The notes under the pieces: model-generated
What the model saw: the letters and a program-made list of their open reading frames with translations, nothing else
The model's database searches: none
What the model was told of the DNA's origin: nothing
Position numbers and translations under genes: made by a program
Shown: in pieces, positions 53,092 to 61,882 of the stretch
Position numbering within the stretch: position 1 is the stretch's first letter
Layout of the letters: each line of letters opens with the position of its first letter
Assembly: GCA_965277595.1 (NCBI GenBank)
Contig: CBDIDH010000002.1
Span: 2,976,001 to 3,040,000 of the forward strand
Direction: 5' to 3'
Length of the DNA stretch: 64,000 nucleotides
DNA from: CBDIDH01 sp965277595
GTDB taxonomy: Bacteria; Planctomycetota; Planctomycetia; Isosphaerales; Isosphaeraceae

Positions 53092-53538
53092 TCACAGGGC
53101 AGCGTGGATCGCCGCGGATCGCGAGGTCCGCCGGGGACCGGCCGGGGAAAGACCGACCGCCTCGCGAAAGAACGTGTAAGGACAGCCCAGGCCGAACCGC
53201 ATCCGCAGAAGAAACGGATTGGTCCGAAACGTCAAAAGTCGGCGCGTTCGTTTGACGTCAACGACGACCGCCTTGACCCCGGCCCGATCCGCCTGGTCGT
53301 TCAGGGCGACCCAGACGACCGTTCCCGAGGGAAGCGGCACTTCCGAGAGCGCCGAGACCCCGCAAAGGCTCACGTCACGCAACGCCACCAACGCCGTTGC
53401 AAAGGTCTCGCCATCGTACCAACCGACGCGCGCCGGCCTTGACATCACCGCGAATCGTCTCGACGCGCGGCGGTTCCGGCTGTCGCGGCGACCACCAACG
53501 CACCAACCGACCAGGCCCCTCGGCGACCTCGTGTGCAT
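53092..53538 (-). CDS. PilZ domain protein, probable c-di-GMP receptor (1)
   Basis: Protein of 148 residues with a single PilZ domain. Both c-di-GMP contact motifs are visible: RRASR (RxxxR, about residues 24-28) and DVSLCG (D/NxSxxG, about 56-61). PilZ proteins bind c-di-GMP and switch motility, exopolysaccharide or surface attachment. The ATG at 53538 has AGGGG nine bases upstream; further in-frame starts exist at 53568 and 53445. It lies between the CpaE-like gene and a one-helix membrane protein, all on the minus strand, and has a second PilZ gene 520 bases away. The tail (about 115-148) is basic. Confidence 0.8.
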   Translation of the reverse strand: MHTRSPRGLVGWCVGGRRDSRNRRASRRFAVMSRPARVGWYDGETFATALVALRDVSLCGVSALSEVPLPSGTVVWVALNDQADRAGVKAVVVDVKRTRRLLTFRTNPFLLRMRFGLGCPYTFFREAVGLSPAGPRRTSRSAAIHAAL

Positions 53539-53583
53539 GGAGCGTGTCCCCTTTGTCTCTGTTCTCAATTCCGGCGCCCCGGA

Positions 53584-53784
53584 TCAGCCAGGACTTGCGA
53601 CAGATTCCTTCGAGAGCTCGATGCCGCCCCCGGTTTCCGCATCGAAACCCGCGGCGGCGACCTGCGAAGACTCGACGGCCCAGTACGGGCAATGCGTCGA
53701 GTGAAAGACCAGTTGCGAACACTCAAAGACGGCAATGCAAAGCGCCGCCAGGCCGAAGACCTCGGCTCTGGTCCAGGGTCGCAT
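53584..53784 (-). CDS. Small one-helix membrane protein next to PilZ genes
   Basis: Possible protein of 66 residues. It begins MRPWTRAEVFGLAALCIAVF, a single hydrophobic helix, followed by a segment with Cys and His residues (CSQLVFHSTHCPYW) and an acidic tail. The frame is open upstream to 53853. It ends 46 bases before the start of the first PilZ gene on the same strand, so it may be the first gene of a short operon. An overlapping frame (53565-53882) is rich in Arg and Ser and unlikely to be coding. Confidence 0.5.
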   Translation of the reverse strand: MRPWTRAEVFGLAALCIAVFECSQLVFHSTHCPYWAVESSQVAAAGFDAETGGGIELSKESVASPG

Positions 53785-54061
53785 CGTCGCGACTCGGAAC
53801 GGGCCTTGCGCCCTTTTGGGAAACTTGACTCGGTCGATCGATCGACGGTCCATAGTCTTAGACTCAACGCGGCCCTGTCCACGATGGCGGGTCAGTCGTG
53901 GACGGCATCTCTCTCCTCAACGATGGCTCCGCCCCACCGGGTCGCCGAGAGCCTCGCCCTTCCTGAGCGGCAAGGCCCCGATCGTCCACCAGAAGTCTAG
54001 GTCAGGTTTTCCGCTCGGGCCAACACCCGGTCGAGCGCCGACCGGTTCCCCATTCGGAAGA

Positions 54062-54406
54062 TCAGGAATCTCCGTCCATTCCCAGCACGGCGCCGTTAAA
54101 CATCTCGTAAGGGCACGACTCCGGGAACTTCAAGCGAACCTGATACGGCCCGGGCGCCGGTCCCGTCACCGAGACGATCGAGACGGGCACCCACTCGCCC
54201 GGCGGCGTTCCGGCCAGGCAGAGCCAGCAGGTTTCCGACTCTCCCGGCAAAATCGCGACGTGAACAAGGGCTCCGCCGTGGCTCAGGTTGCGCAAGGCCG
54301 CCGCGCAGGTTCGAAACTCCGGCTCCTCCCACCAACCCAGGTACACCGCCGTCTTCACCGCGTTATAACGCGACGATCCCCGACTCTCCACCAGTTCTTC
54401 GCGCAT
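54062..54406 (-). CDS. PilZ domain protein, probable c-di-GMP receptor (2)
   Basis: Protein of 114 residues, a second PilZ domain. The RxxxR motif is RGSSR near residue 10 and the second motif is NLSHGG (NxSxxG) near residue 40, with beta-strands such as TAVYLGWW and YQVRLKFP around them. The ATG at 54406 has GAGGGG six bases upstream; the frame runs further to 54481, into an inverted repeat, and was rejected. The similar fold and neighbouring position suggest duplication with the first PilZ gene, though the two have diverged. It probably transmits c-di-GMP levels to an unidentified partner. Confidence 0.8.
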   Translation of the reverse strand: MREELVESRGSSRYNAVKTAVYLGWWEEPEFRTCAAALRNLSHGGALVHVAILPGESETCWLCLAGTPPGEWVPVSIVSVTGPAPGPYQVRLKFPESCPYEMFNGAVLGMDGDS

Positions 54407-54463
54407 CGCGAACCCCTCGTCCTTTCCTTCCAACCCACCGACCGAAAGGAGAATTGCAAAGTT

Positions 54464-54535
54464 CCGATGACCGATGACCAAAATGACCGAAAAATTCAGC
54501 CTGTTTGGTCATCGGTCATTGGTCCTTGGTCATGG
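54464..54535. repeat. Intergenic heptamer inverted repeat, copy 5
   Basis: The left arm (54465-54490) reads CGATGACCGATGACCAAAAT and the right arm (54503-54534) TTTGGTCATCGGTCATTGGT then CCTTGGTCAT. The arms are close, with a 12-base loop, so this copy would form the most compact hairpin of the five. It lies between the divergent PilZ and peptidase genes. Confidence 0.8.
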
Positions 54536-54668
54536 AAAAGAGAGACTTTGCAATCCTCCCGCGCCGACCGTCCGACGGAACTGTGTCCAAGGTCCCTGGA
54601 ATATCCTAGAATACAAACCCAAAGCGCCGGCCACTTCCCCGGCGCTTGACCCGAAGGACCGACGCATC

Positions 54669-56348
54669 ATGATCGTCCGAACCCTCGTCCTCACCGGCCT
54701 TTTGCTCATGAGCACAACCAGCCGAGCCGTGGAGCCGTTGACGCCCGACGCCCAGGCCGCCCAGTTCATCAGCGACCACGAGGCCCGGATTCGCCCTCTG
54801 GAACGCGCCGCGAATCTCGCCTGGTGGGAGGCGAACGTCACGGGCACCGACACCGCCTTTGAGGCCAAGGAAGACGCCCAGAATCGCCTCGACGCCGCCC
54901 TTGCCGATCCCCCGACCTTCGCCCGCCTCAAGGCCCTGACCGTCACGAGGCCGACCGACCCGATCCTCCGCCGGACTATCGACGTCCTCTACCTGACTTA
55001 TCTGGAAAAGCAGGTTGATCCGGGTTTGCTCCGCAAGATCACCGCGAAGGCCAACGCCGTCGAAAAAGCCTTCAACGCCTATCGCGCCCGGGTCGACGGC
55101 CGCGAGTTGACCGATAGCCAGGTCCGCAAGACGCTCAAGACCTCGAAAGACCCCGTCGAGCGTCGAAAGGTCTGGGAAGCGAGCAAAGGGGTCGGACCGG
55201 TCGTCGTCGCCGATTTGAAAGAGTTGATCGGGCTTCGCAACGAGGCGGCCCGAACACTCGGCTTCGCCAACTTCCACGCGATGCAACTCGCGCTCAATGA
55301 GCAGACGACGGGCGACGTCCTCAAGCTTTTTGACGACCTCGACGCCCTGACCCGCGAGCCTTTTCGAGCCGCGAAGGCCGCGATTGACGTGAAGCTCGCG
55401 ACGGCCTCGGGCGTGACGGTTGACGAACTACGTCCCTGGCATTACCACGACCCCTTTTTCCAGGAAACGCCCGCCGTCTTCTCGGCCGACCTCGACGCCG
55501 CCTACGCCCGCGCTGACCTTCTCAAGCTCTGCCGCGACTTTTACGCCGGGATCGGCCTTCCCGTTGACGACGTTCTCGCCCGGAGCGACCTTTACGAGAA
55601 ACCCGGCAAGAGCCCGCACGCCTTTTGCACCGATATCGACCGCGCCGGCGACGTTCGCGTTCTGGCCAACATCGTTCCGAATGAGTACTGGATGGGGACG
55701 ATGCTCCACGAGCTTGGCCACTCCGTCTACAGCAGCAAGAACATCCCCGCGACCCTCCCTTACCCGCTCCGCGGCGAGGCCCACATCCTCACCACCGAGG
55801 GAATCGCCATGCTCTTCGAGCGTTTTTCCAAGGACGCCGACTGGCTGACCGCGATGGGCTCTCCCCCGGCCGACCCGACCGCCTTTGACGACGCCGGCGC
55901 CATCATGCGACGCAACAAGCTCTTGATTTTCTCGCGATGGTGCCAGGTCATGCTCCGCTTTGAGAAAGCCGTTTATGAAGATCCCTCCCGCGACCTCAAC
56001 GCCCTCTGGTGGGACCTTGTCGAGACCTATCAGCTTGTCAAGCGCCCCGAAGGCCGGAACGCGCCCGATTATGCCAGCAAGATCCACATCGTCAGCGCTC
56101 CCGCTTACTATCATAACTACATGATGGGCGAACTCTTCGCCGCTCAGGTCCACGCCGCCCTCTGCCGCGACGTCCTCAAGACCGATCCTTCGCGCGCCAG
56201 CTACGTCGGCAAGACCTCCGTCGGCGCATTCTTGAAAGATCGCGTCTTCGCCCCCGGCCGTTCCCTGGACTGGAACGCCCTCACCGAGCACGCCACCGGC
56301 TCTCGCCTTAACCCCCGCGCCTTCGCCTCCGAGTTTCAATCGCGCTGA
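54669..56348 (+). CDS. Secreted M2-type zinc peptidase (peptidyl-dipeptidase A-like)
   Basis: Metallopeptidase of 559 residues. The ATG at 54669 opens with a signal peptide (MIVRTLVLTGLLLMSTTSRA). The zinc site is MLHELGHSVYSS (HExxH, about 345) with the downstream Glu in TTEGIAMLFERF about 25 residues later, spaced as in gluzincins. The overall pattern, including ANLAWWEANVTGTDTAF near the N-terminus and SAPAYYHNYMMGELFAAQ near the C-terminus, fits the M2 (angiotensin-converting-enzyme-like) family rather than M3. Its length is normal for a single-domain bacterial member. It should cleave dipeptides from short peptides in the periplasm. A start at 54474 would run through the inverted repeat and is unlikely. 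Confidence 0.9.
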   Translation: MIVRTLVLTGLLLMSTTSRAVEPLTPDAQAAQFISDHEARIRPLERAANLAWWEANVTGTDTAFEAKEDAQNRLDAALADPPTFARLKALTVTRPTDPILRRTIDVLYLTYLEKQVDPGLLRKITAKANAVEKAFNAYRARVDGRELTDSQVRKTLKTSKDPVERRKVWEASKGVGPVVVADLKELIGLRNEAARTLGFANFHAMQLALNEQTTGDVLKLFDDLDALTREPFRAAKAAIDVKLATASGVTVDELRPWHYHDPFFQETPAVFSADLDAAYARADLLKLCRDFYAGIGLPVDDVLARSDLYEKPGKSPHAFCTDIDRAGDVRVLANIVPNEYWMGTMLHELGHSVYSSKNIPATLPYPLRGEAHILTTEGIAMLFERFSKDADWLTAMGSPPADPTAFDDAGAIMRRNKLLIFSRWCQVMLRFEKAVYEDPSRDLNALWWDLVETYQLVKRPEGRNAPDYASKIHIVSAPAYYHNYMMGELFAAQVHAALCRDVLKTDPSRASYVGKTSVGAFLKDRVFAPGRSLDWNALTEHATGSRLNPRAFASEFQSR

Positions 56349-56777
56349 CACGCAAAAAGACGAAGTTTTTGGTCCAAGAGGCTCAATCCCCTGGTTCCTT
56401 CTTGCTGGCGGAAGGTCGGAAATCACGTCCCGGTTCCGGTTCCTTGAGAACTCTCGACCAGGGATCAATCGTCGACCCGATGAACGCAAAGGATTTTGCC
56501 TCCTGGCTTTCGGTCGACGTTCCTCGGTCAACGTCCGGTCTCGCGTCGTTCCGTGGATCGGCCATGCTTGCGTTGACAGCCGGGGCGGTTCCGGCTAGAG
56601 TCCCGCCGCACGTCGCGACTGACCGCGGCGGGGGCGACACGAGTCAACACGTAAGTTGAAGCCAACTTGGACGACTCGGGTTAACCCGCCCCGCGGCGGT
56701 CCAGGCGCACGCTCGGGCGATCCCACGGAAGGGGACGCATTCCGGCGGGCACCGGTTCTGACGGGCGAGGGTGGATC
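56349..56777. other. Intergenic region upstream of the exopolysaccharide operon
   Basis: This 429-base gap follows the peptidase. It carries a strong promoter candidate at 56573-56601. Nothing gene-like was found; short frames in it lack family features. Confidence 0.55.
56573..56601 (+). promoter_or_regulatory. Sigma70-like promoter of the exopolysaccharide operon
   Basis: A perfect TTGACA (56573-56578) and TAGAGT (56596-56601, 4/6) are separated by exactly 17 bases. The predicted leader to the glycosyltransferase ATG is about 170 bases. Confidence 0.65.
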
Positions 56778-57905
56778 ATGGACGATGTCCCTCCCGGTCC
56801 GACGGCTCCGGGGCCGCGGAGGCCGGCGCTCTCGGTCGTGATCCCCGTGCATAACGGGGGCCACGATTTTGATCGCTGCCTCCGTCGGCTCCGCGAAACG
56901 ATCGGCCCGGATTTTGAACTGATTGTCGTCGACGACGGCTCGACCGACGGCTCCGCCGCTCGCGCCGAGGCGGCCGGCGCCCGGGTCATCGCCAACCCGA
57001 CGCCGCTCGGACCCGCATCGGCCCGCAACCGAGGCGCCGAGGCCGCGCGCGCCAACCTCGTCTTCTTCCTCGACGCCGACGTCGCCGTGCATCCCGAAAC
57101 CCTCGCGCGGGCCGTCGCCCGGTTCGAGGCCGATCCCGAATTAACCGCCCTCTTCGGCTCGTATGACGACCAGCCCGCCGCGCCCGGCCTGGTCAGCCGG
57201 TTTCGCAACCTGCTCCATCATTTCATTCATCAGCAAGGGGAGTTTCAGAACAACGCCCGATCCGCGCGGACCTTCTGGACCGGCTGTGGCGCGATCCGCC
57301 GCCGGGCCTTTCTGGACTCGGGAGGGTTTGACCCGAGGCTCTACACGCGGCCGGCGATCGAGGACATTGAACTCGGTTACCGGCTCACGCGGGCGGGTCA
57401 TCGGATCGTCCTCGCCCGCGATGTCCTGGGCACGCATCTGAAGCGCTGGACGATCGGCGCGATGATTCGGACCGACATTTTTCAACGCGGGGTTCCCTGG
57501 GCCTTGCTCCTGAAGCGGCAAAAATTCGCCGAGACCGACCTCAACGTCCGGCCCGCTCAAAAAGTCTGCGTCGCCGTGACCGGCCTGGCGATCCTGGCGA
57601 TTCTGGTCTCGCCCTGGTATCCGATCGCGGCGTCGGGCGCGACCCTGGCGCCGGTGACGGTTGTCGCCCTGAACCGGGCTTTTTATGCGTTTTTGAGGCG
57701 AAGGCGCGGCCTGGCCTTCGCGGCCGGATCGGTGCCGGTCCATCTGGTGTATTACGCATCGTGCGGGATCTCGGTCGTCCTGGCTCAGATCCTCTGGCTT
57801 TTCTGGACGCCCGCGGCCCAGGACCGGACGTCGGCCGAGAGCCGACCATCGCCGCGCGGTCCCCGTGCAAAAACTGTGAGGAGGTCGCGATGGGTGAAAC
57901 GGTGA
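56778..57905 (+). CDS. Family 2 glycosyltransferase, membrane-anchored
   Basis: Glycosyltransferase of 375 residues. The GT-A fold is clear: SVVIPVHNGGHDFDRCLRRL, IVVDDGSTDGS, RNRGAEAA, FFLDADVAVHP (DxD-type metal site, about 97) and the catalytic-base motif AIEDIELGYRL (about 195). Two or three C-terminal hydrophobic segments (about 258-345) anchor it to the membrane, followed by a basic tail. It should add a sugar to a lipid-linked intermediate. It is the first gene of a seven-gene coupled operon; its 3' end overlaps the DUF362 gene by 16 bases. Confidence 0.92.
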   Translation: MDDVPPGPTAPGPRRPALSVVIPVHNGGHDFDRCLRRLRETIGPDFELIVVDDGSTDGSAARAEAAGARVIANPTPLGPASARNRGAEAARANLVFFLDADVAVHPETLARAVARFEADPELTALFGSYDDQPAAPGLVSRFRNLLHHFIHQQGEFQNNARSARTFWTGCGAIRRRAFLDSGGFDPRLYTRPAIEDIELGYRLTRAGHRIVLARDVLGTHLKRWTIGAMIRTDIFQRGVPWALLLKRQKFAETDLNVRPAQKVCVAVTGLAILAILVSPWYPIAASGATLAPVTVVALNRAFYAFLRRRRGLAFAAGSVPVHLVYYASCGISVVLAQILWLFWTPAAQDRTSAESRPSPRGPRAKTVRRSRWVKR

Positions 57906-59029
57906 ACGTGGCCGTGGTTCGCGCTTCAGATCGAAAGACGGCCGCCTCCCGCGCCCTGGCCCTGATTGCCGACGATCTCAAGGGGCTGGCTTCGGGAGCC
58001 GACATCCTCATCAAGCCAAACCTCGTCAGCCACAAGACGCAGCTTCCGTCGACCCACGTCGAGACGCTCACCTCGGCACTTGACGCGGTGATCGCCGCCG
58101 GAGGCCGACGCGTCACGATCGCCGAGGGGGCGAGTGATGCGCCCGCGGCCTTTGATCGGTTCGGATTCCGGCGGGCGGCCGAGGGTCGAGACGTTCGGTT
58201 TTTCGACATCAACCGCGAGGAAGAGGAATGGGAACCGCTGAGGCTCGTCGGTATCGACGGCCGTTCGCTCTTCGCGCGTGTCTCGCGGACCGTCACCGGC
58301 TCGCCCTGCCGCGTTTCCCTGGCTCTGGCGAAGACGCACGTCACGGCGATCTTGACGCTCAGTCTCAAGAACATGCTTTCCAGCATTCATCCCGACGACC
58401 GGATGATGATGCATGGCCACTCCGGCGGCGGCAACGGCTATACCGGCTGGCGTCGCCTGGCCGTCGAGTTTCTCAAGCAGGATCATCGGGCCGTGAACAT
58501 GCTCACGCGCACGCTCGGGCGGGTCAGGAACGCGCGGAATGCCTGGCGATCGTGGTGCTGTCAGGGAGATCCTTTTCACGCCCTGACGAAGGCGGAACTC
58601 GGCTATCTCCGATCGGTCGAGGCGATGAACCAGAACCTCGCGGCGCTAGCGCGAAAGACCCGGCCTCACGTCTCGGTGGTCGACGGCTTCCTCGGGATGC
58701 ACCGCGAAGGCCCCAGGCACGGAACGCCGATCCGGCTCGGCACGGTGATCGCCGGGACCGACCCGGTCGCCGTTGACGCCGTCGCCGCGGCGGTCATGGG
58801 TTTTGACCCTCGCCAGATCGGCTACCTCGTCTATGCCGAGCAGGCCGGGATCGGCACCGCCGACCTCGACCGGATCAACATCGTCGGCGATCCGATCGCG
58901 CGGGTTCGACGCTCCTGCGTTCCCCACTCGAATCACGCCGTTCAGCGCCACTGGCAACGCCTCAGCGCGGCGACCGGTCGTCGCGGCCCGCACTTCGCCG
59001 TGCACGCCGCCGAGAGGGTCGCTTCCTGA
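57890..59029 (+). CDS. DUF362 domain protein
   Basis: Protein of 379 residues of the DUF362 family, whose members occur with sugar or metabolite clusters; the activity is not established. The ATG at 57890 has GAGGAGG five bases upstream, inside the end of the glycosyltransferase gene. Family blocks: VRASDRKTAASRALAL, ILIKPNLVSH (about 40), GSPCRVSLALAKTHVTAILT (about 138-157) and DPVAVDAVAAAVMGFDP near residue 290. The ferredoxin-type cysteine clusters fused to some DUF362 proteins are absent. Its place between two glycosyltransferase-like genes points to a role in the same polysaccharide pathway. Confidence 0.85.
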   Translation: MGETVNVAVVRASDRKTAASRALALIADDLKGLASGADILIKPNLVSHKTQLPSTHVETLTSALDAVIAAGGRRVTIAEGASDAPAAFDRFGFRRAAEGRDVRFFDINREEEEWEPLRLVGIDGRSLFARVSRTVTGSPCRVSLALAKTHVTAILTLSLKNMLSSIHPDDRMMMHGHSGGGNGYTGWRRLAVEFLKQDHRAVNMLTRTLGRVRNARNAWRSWCCQGDPFHALTKAELGYLRSVEAMNQNLAALARKTRPHVSVVDGFLGMHREGPRHGTPIRLGTVIAGTDPVAVDAVAAAVMGFDPRQIGYLVYAEQAGIGTADLDRINIVGDPIARVRRSCVPHSNHAVQRHWQRLSAATGRRGPHFAVHAAERVAS

Positions 59030-59997
59030 TGCCAACCCCTTCAAAAATGCCCGGCGATCGCGTCGCGGTCATCGTCGCCCTGACGAGTTCTCCGTACGGC
59101 GTTCGCGAATGCCTCGGTCGGTTCGCCGACGAGGTTCGGGGCCGGGGCGAGGTCATTCTCGTCGACGCCTCGGCCGGTGAGATCGACGCGCGCAACCTCG
59201 GCCCGATCCGCCTGATCCGAAGACCCTCGGGACGGCTCGCGCCGGAACTCTGGCGCGACGGCCTGAACGCCTCGAACGCGCCCCTCGTCGCCTTTTCCAC
59301 GACGACGATGATCCCCGGCCCTGGCTGGCTCGATGCCCTGCTCGATCGCCTGGAATCCACCGGCGCCGCGGCCGTCGGCGGTCCGATCGAGCCCGCGGAA
59401 AAACTCGGAACGCTGGACCGCGCGGTTTATCTTCTTCGGTATGCGAACTATCTGCGGCCCCTTCCCGAAGAGGCCGAGCCCGAACTTCCTGGCGAGAACA
59501 CGCTCTATCGCCGCGATCGGCTTCACGGTCTGGAAGATGCCTACGCCAGAGGCTTCTGGGAGGCGGAAATGAACCGGGCACTCCGGCAACGGGGCGAGCG
59601 ATTGGTCATGGCCCCTTCGGCCGTCTTGACCTTTCAGGGGGGCTCGCAAATCGCGGCAACGGTCGCGCAGCGTCTTCGACACGCCTGGCGTTATGGGGCC
59701 TCGCGGTCGGAACGCCTGAGCGTCTCGGCCCGGCTCTTGCGGGCGGCCGCGGCCCCCCTGGTGCCGGCGGTCCTCTTGCGAAGATCGGCGCTGAACCTGC
59801 GGCGGCGGGGGCGTTCGTACCTGCCCTGGATCACCGCCGTTCCGGGCCTGCTCGGCCTGCTGACGGCCTGGTCCTTGGGCGAGGCGTTTGGAACACTTTC
59901 GGGGCCGGGACGATCGGCCGAGGTGGCTCAGGCTCAGGCTCGGGCTCGGGTCACTCAGGAATCTTCGGTCAGAATAGAGCGTGGAAACGGGATATGA
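59029..59997 (+). CDS. Glycosyltransferase family 2-like protein with degenerate DxD
   Basis: Protein of 322 residues with a GT-A-like plan: VAVIVALTSSPYGVRECLGR, VILVDASAGEIDAR and LVAFSTTTMIPGPGWLDALL. The last block aligns with the DxD region but reads S-T-T-T. The GGPIEPAEKL block and the acidic FWEAEMNRALRQRG motif, where family members have ED, are kept. Hydrophobic segments occur near the C-terminus. It may use a metal-independent mechanism or be non-catalytic. Its ATG overlaps the DUF362 stop (TGATG). The final codons carry a GGCTCA-type hexamer repeat giving a QAQARAR tail. Confidence 0.75.
   Translation: MPTPSKMPGDRVAVIVALTSSPYGVRECLGRFADEVRGRGEVILVDASAGEIDARNLGPIRLIRRPSGRLAPELWRDGLNASNAPLVAFSTTTMIPGPGWLDALLDRLESTGAAAVGGPIEPAEKLGTLDRAVYLLRYANYLRPLPEEAEPELPGENTLYRRDRLHGLEDAYARGFWEAEMNRALRQRGERLVMAPSAVLTFQGGSQIAATVAQRLRHAWRYGASRSERLSVSARLLRAAAAPLVPAVLLRRSALNLRRRGRSYLPWITAVPGLLGLLTAWSLGEAFGTLSGPGRSAEVAQAQARARVTQESSVRIERGNGI
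59925..59948. repeat. GGCTC[A/G] hexamer, four copies
   Basis: Four tandem hexamers (two GGCTCA, two GGCTCG) near the 3' end of the second glycosyltransferase-like gene encode the Ala-Gln-Ala-Arg tail. Confidence 0.75.
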
Positions 59998-60008
59998 GGG
60001 AGCGATCA

Positions 60009-61103
60009 ATGATCGGAGATGGGCGGCCGGTTGGATTTCTGGTGGTTGGCGCGGGGTTTCTCGGAAGTCAGCGAGCCGCCGCGACCGCCGCGGCGCGCGG
60101 GTCGCGTCTCGTCGCCGTCCATGATGCGGAGATGCCGCGCGCCGTCGACGTCGCCCGACGGCTCGGCGCCGAGGCTGTCTCCGACTTCCAGGCGGCGCTC
60201 GGACGACCCGGCGTGAACGCCGTCGTGATCGCGACCCCGCACGCCGACCACTTCGCCCAGGCTCTCGCGGCGCTCGAAGCCGGCAAGCACGTCTTTTGCG
60301 AGAAACCGCTGACGGTCCGCCCCGAAGAGGCTCGCTTCCTCGCGCTTCGAGCCGATGAGCTGCGCCTCCGGCTCGGCACGGGCCTGAACCACCGCTTTTA
60401 TCCCCCCGTGGCCGATGCCCTCGAACTCGTCGCCGCCTGGGCGATCGGCCGGGTCGAGTCAGTCCGGGTCGAGATCGGCCATCGAGCCAGCTCCGAATTT
60501 CTGGCGGGCTGGCATACCGACGTCGACCGGTCGGGGGGCGGCACGTTGATGGACAACGGTCCGCACGCCTGTGATTTGATCCGCAAGCTTCTCGGCGAGG
60601 TCGTCGCCGTCAAGGGCTATCGCCGCCGGAGCCTCAGCCTGCCGCGCGACTGCGAGACCGAGGCGTATGCCGTCTTCCGCGACTTCGATCAGGGCTTCGC
60701 CGAACTCCGATCGTCGTGGAAACAGGCTGTCGGCTACTTGAATCTTGATATTCGCGGCAGTGACGGTTGGCTCCGCGTGGAAACGGCCCCCTGGCGGCTT
60801 ACAGGCGAACTCTCGAACGGTCGACGCGAGCGGCGCACCTATTTTCTCGATCGCGTCGCCGAGCGCCTCTTCCGCCTCCAACTCGGCTGCGAGCGTTCGC
60901 TTGTCCGCGAGATTGAGTCGTTCGTCTCGTCGCCGAAGGACGATCGCCCCGAGGCGACCGGCTGGGACGGCTGCCGGGTCACCGAGATGATCGACGCCGT
61001 CTATCGATCGGACGAGACCGGCGAGGAAGTGCGCCTGGAACCGCCGCTGGTGAACTTGCCGTCGAACGCCCGGCGACGCGTCATCGTTGAACGCCAGCAA
61101 TGA
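60009..61103 (+). CDS. Gfo/Idh/MocA family oxidoreductase, cytoplasmic
   Basis: Predicted NAD(P)-dependent sugar dehydrogenase of 364 residues. The ATG at 60009 has GGGAG six bases upstream; an earlier ATG at 59994 overlaps the previous stop and is the alternative. The cofactor motif is VVGAGFLGSQRAA (about 12-24). The conserved EKPL motif lies in GKHVFCEKPLTV (about 93-104), and the C-terminal domain has GGGTLMDNGPHACDLIRKLL, with the conserved His. Without a Tat leader, unlike the family member at 50242-51594, it should act in the cytoplasm, probably in synthesis or modification of a nucleotide-sugar for this polysaccharide. Confidence 0.9.
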   Translation: MIGDGRPVGFLVVGAGFLGSQRAAATAAARGSRLVAVHDAEMPRAVDVARRLGAEAVSDFQAALGRPGVNAVVIATPHADHFAQALAALEAGKHVFCEKPLTVRPEEARFLALRADELRLRLGTGLNHRFYPPVADALELVAAWAIGRVESVRVEIGHRASSEFLAGWHTDVDRSGGGTLMDNGPHACDLIRKLLGEVVAVKGYRRRSLSLPRDCETEAYAVFRDFDQGFAELRSSWKQAVGYLNLDIRGSDGWLRVETAPWRLTGELSNGRRERRTYFLDRVAERLFRLQLGCERSLVREIESFVSSPKDDRPEATGWDGCRVTEMIDAVYRSDETGEEVRLEPPLVNLPSNARRRVIVERQQ

Positions 61104-61882
61104 CCCCGCGTCACGCCGGCTTGCCGGTTCTGACCTATCACGCGATCGACGACCGCGAAGGGGTCACCGTCACCACGCCCGGTCGCTTCGCCGCGACCCT
61201 CGCCGCGCTTCTGGATTCGGGCCATCGCCCGGTCTGTCTCGCCGACTGGATCGCGCGCGGACGGCCCGACGAACCCCTCGGCTTCGCGATCGCCTTTGAC
61301 GACGGTCTCCGGTCCATCCTCCGCGTTGCCAACATGCTCATCACCGCGAGAATCCCCGCGACCGTCTTCCTCGTCACCGGCCGGGTCGGCACCGACAACG
61401 CCTGGCCCGGTCAACCCGCCGGGGTCGCCATCGAGCCCTTGCTCTCGTGGTCGGAGATCCGCGACCTCGCCGCCCTGGGCTTTTCGTTCGGGGCGCACGG
61501 GGTGACGCACGCCCCCTGGAATCGCCTGAATGCCGGTCAACTCGCTTCCGAGATCGCCGGTTCCCGCGCCTCGATCGAGGATCATCTCGGCAAATCCTGC
61601 CGCATTGCCGCGTATCCTTACGGCGTCTCAAACCGGGCCGTTCGACTCGCCTCGGCGCAGTCCTTCGCGGCAACCTTTGGAACCCGCCTCGCCGTCTCAA
61701 CGGCCCGGCAGGATCGGAACAACCTGGCCCGGATCGACGCCTATTACCTCCGTTCCGACCGTGCCTTCAAGGCGTTTCTGATGCACGGTGCCCGGGGCCG
61801 GCTGGCCTGGCGACGAACCTTGCGCGCGGTTCGTCAACATATTTTCCTCGGTCCCTCGATCGAAGGGGTCGCCCGATGCTGA
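61100..61882 (+). CDS. Polysaccharide deacetylase (NodB-type, carbohydrate esterase 4)
   Basis: Deacetylase of 260 residues. Metal and catalytic motifs: VLTYHAI, AIAFDDGL (NodB motif 1, about 58), AHGVTHAPW (motif 2 with two His, about 134) and AAYPYG (motif 3). No signal peptide is visible, so it may act in the cytoplasm or on a membrane-bound intermediate. Start overlaps the upstream stop by four bases (ATGA). It probably removes acetyl or related groups from an amino-sugar of the exopolysaccharide. Confidence 0.9.
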   Translation: MTPRHAGLPVLTYHAIDDREGVTVTTPGRFAATLAALLDSGHRPVCLADWIARGRPDEPLGFAIAFDDGLRSILRVANMLITARIPATVFLVTGRVGTDNAWPGQPAGVAIEPLLSWSEIRDLAALGFSFGAHGVTHAPWNRLNAGQLASEIAGSRASIEDHLGKSCRIAAYPYGVSNRAVRLASAQSFAATFGTRLAVSTARQDRNNLARIDAYYLRSDRAFKAFLMHGARGRLAWRRTLRAVRQHIFLGPSIEGVARC

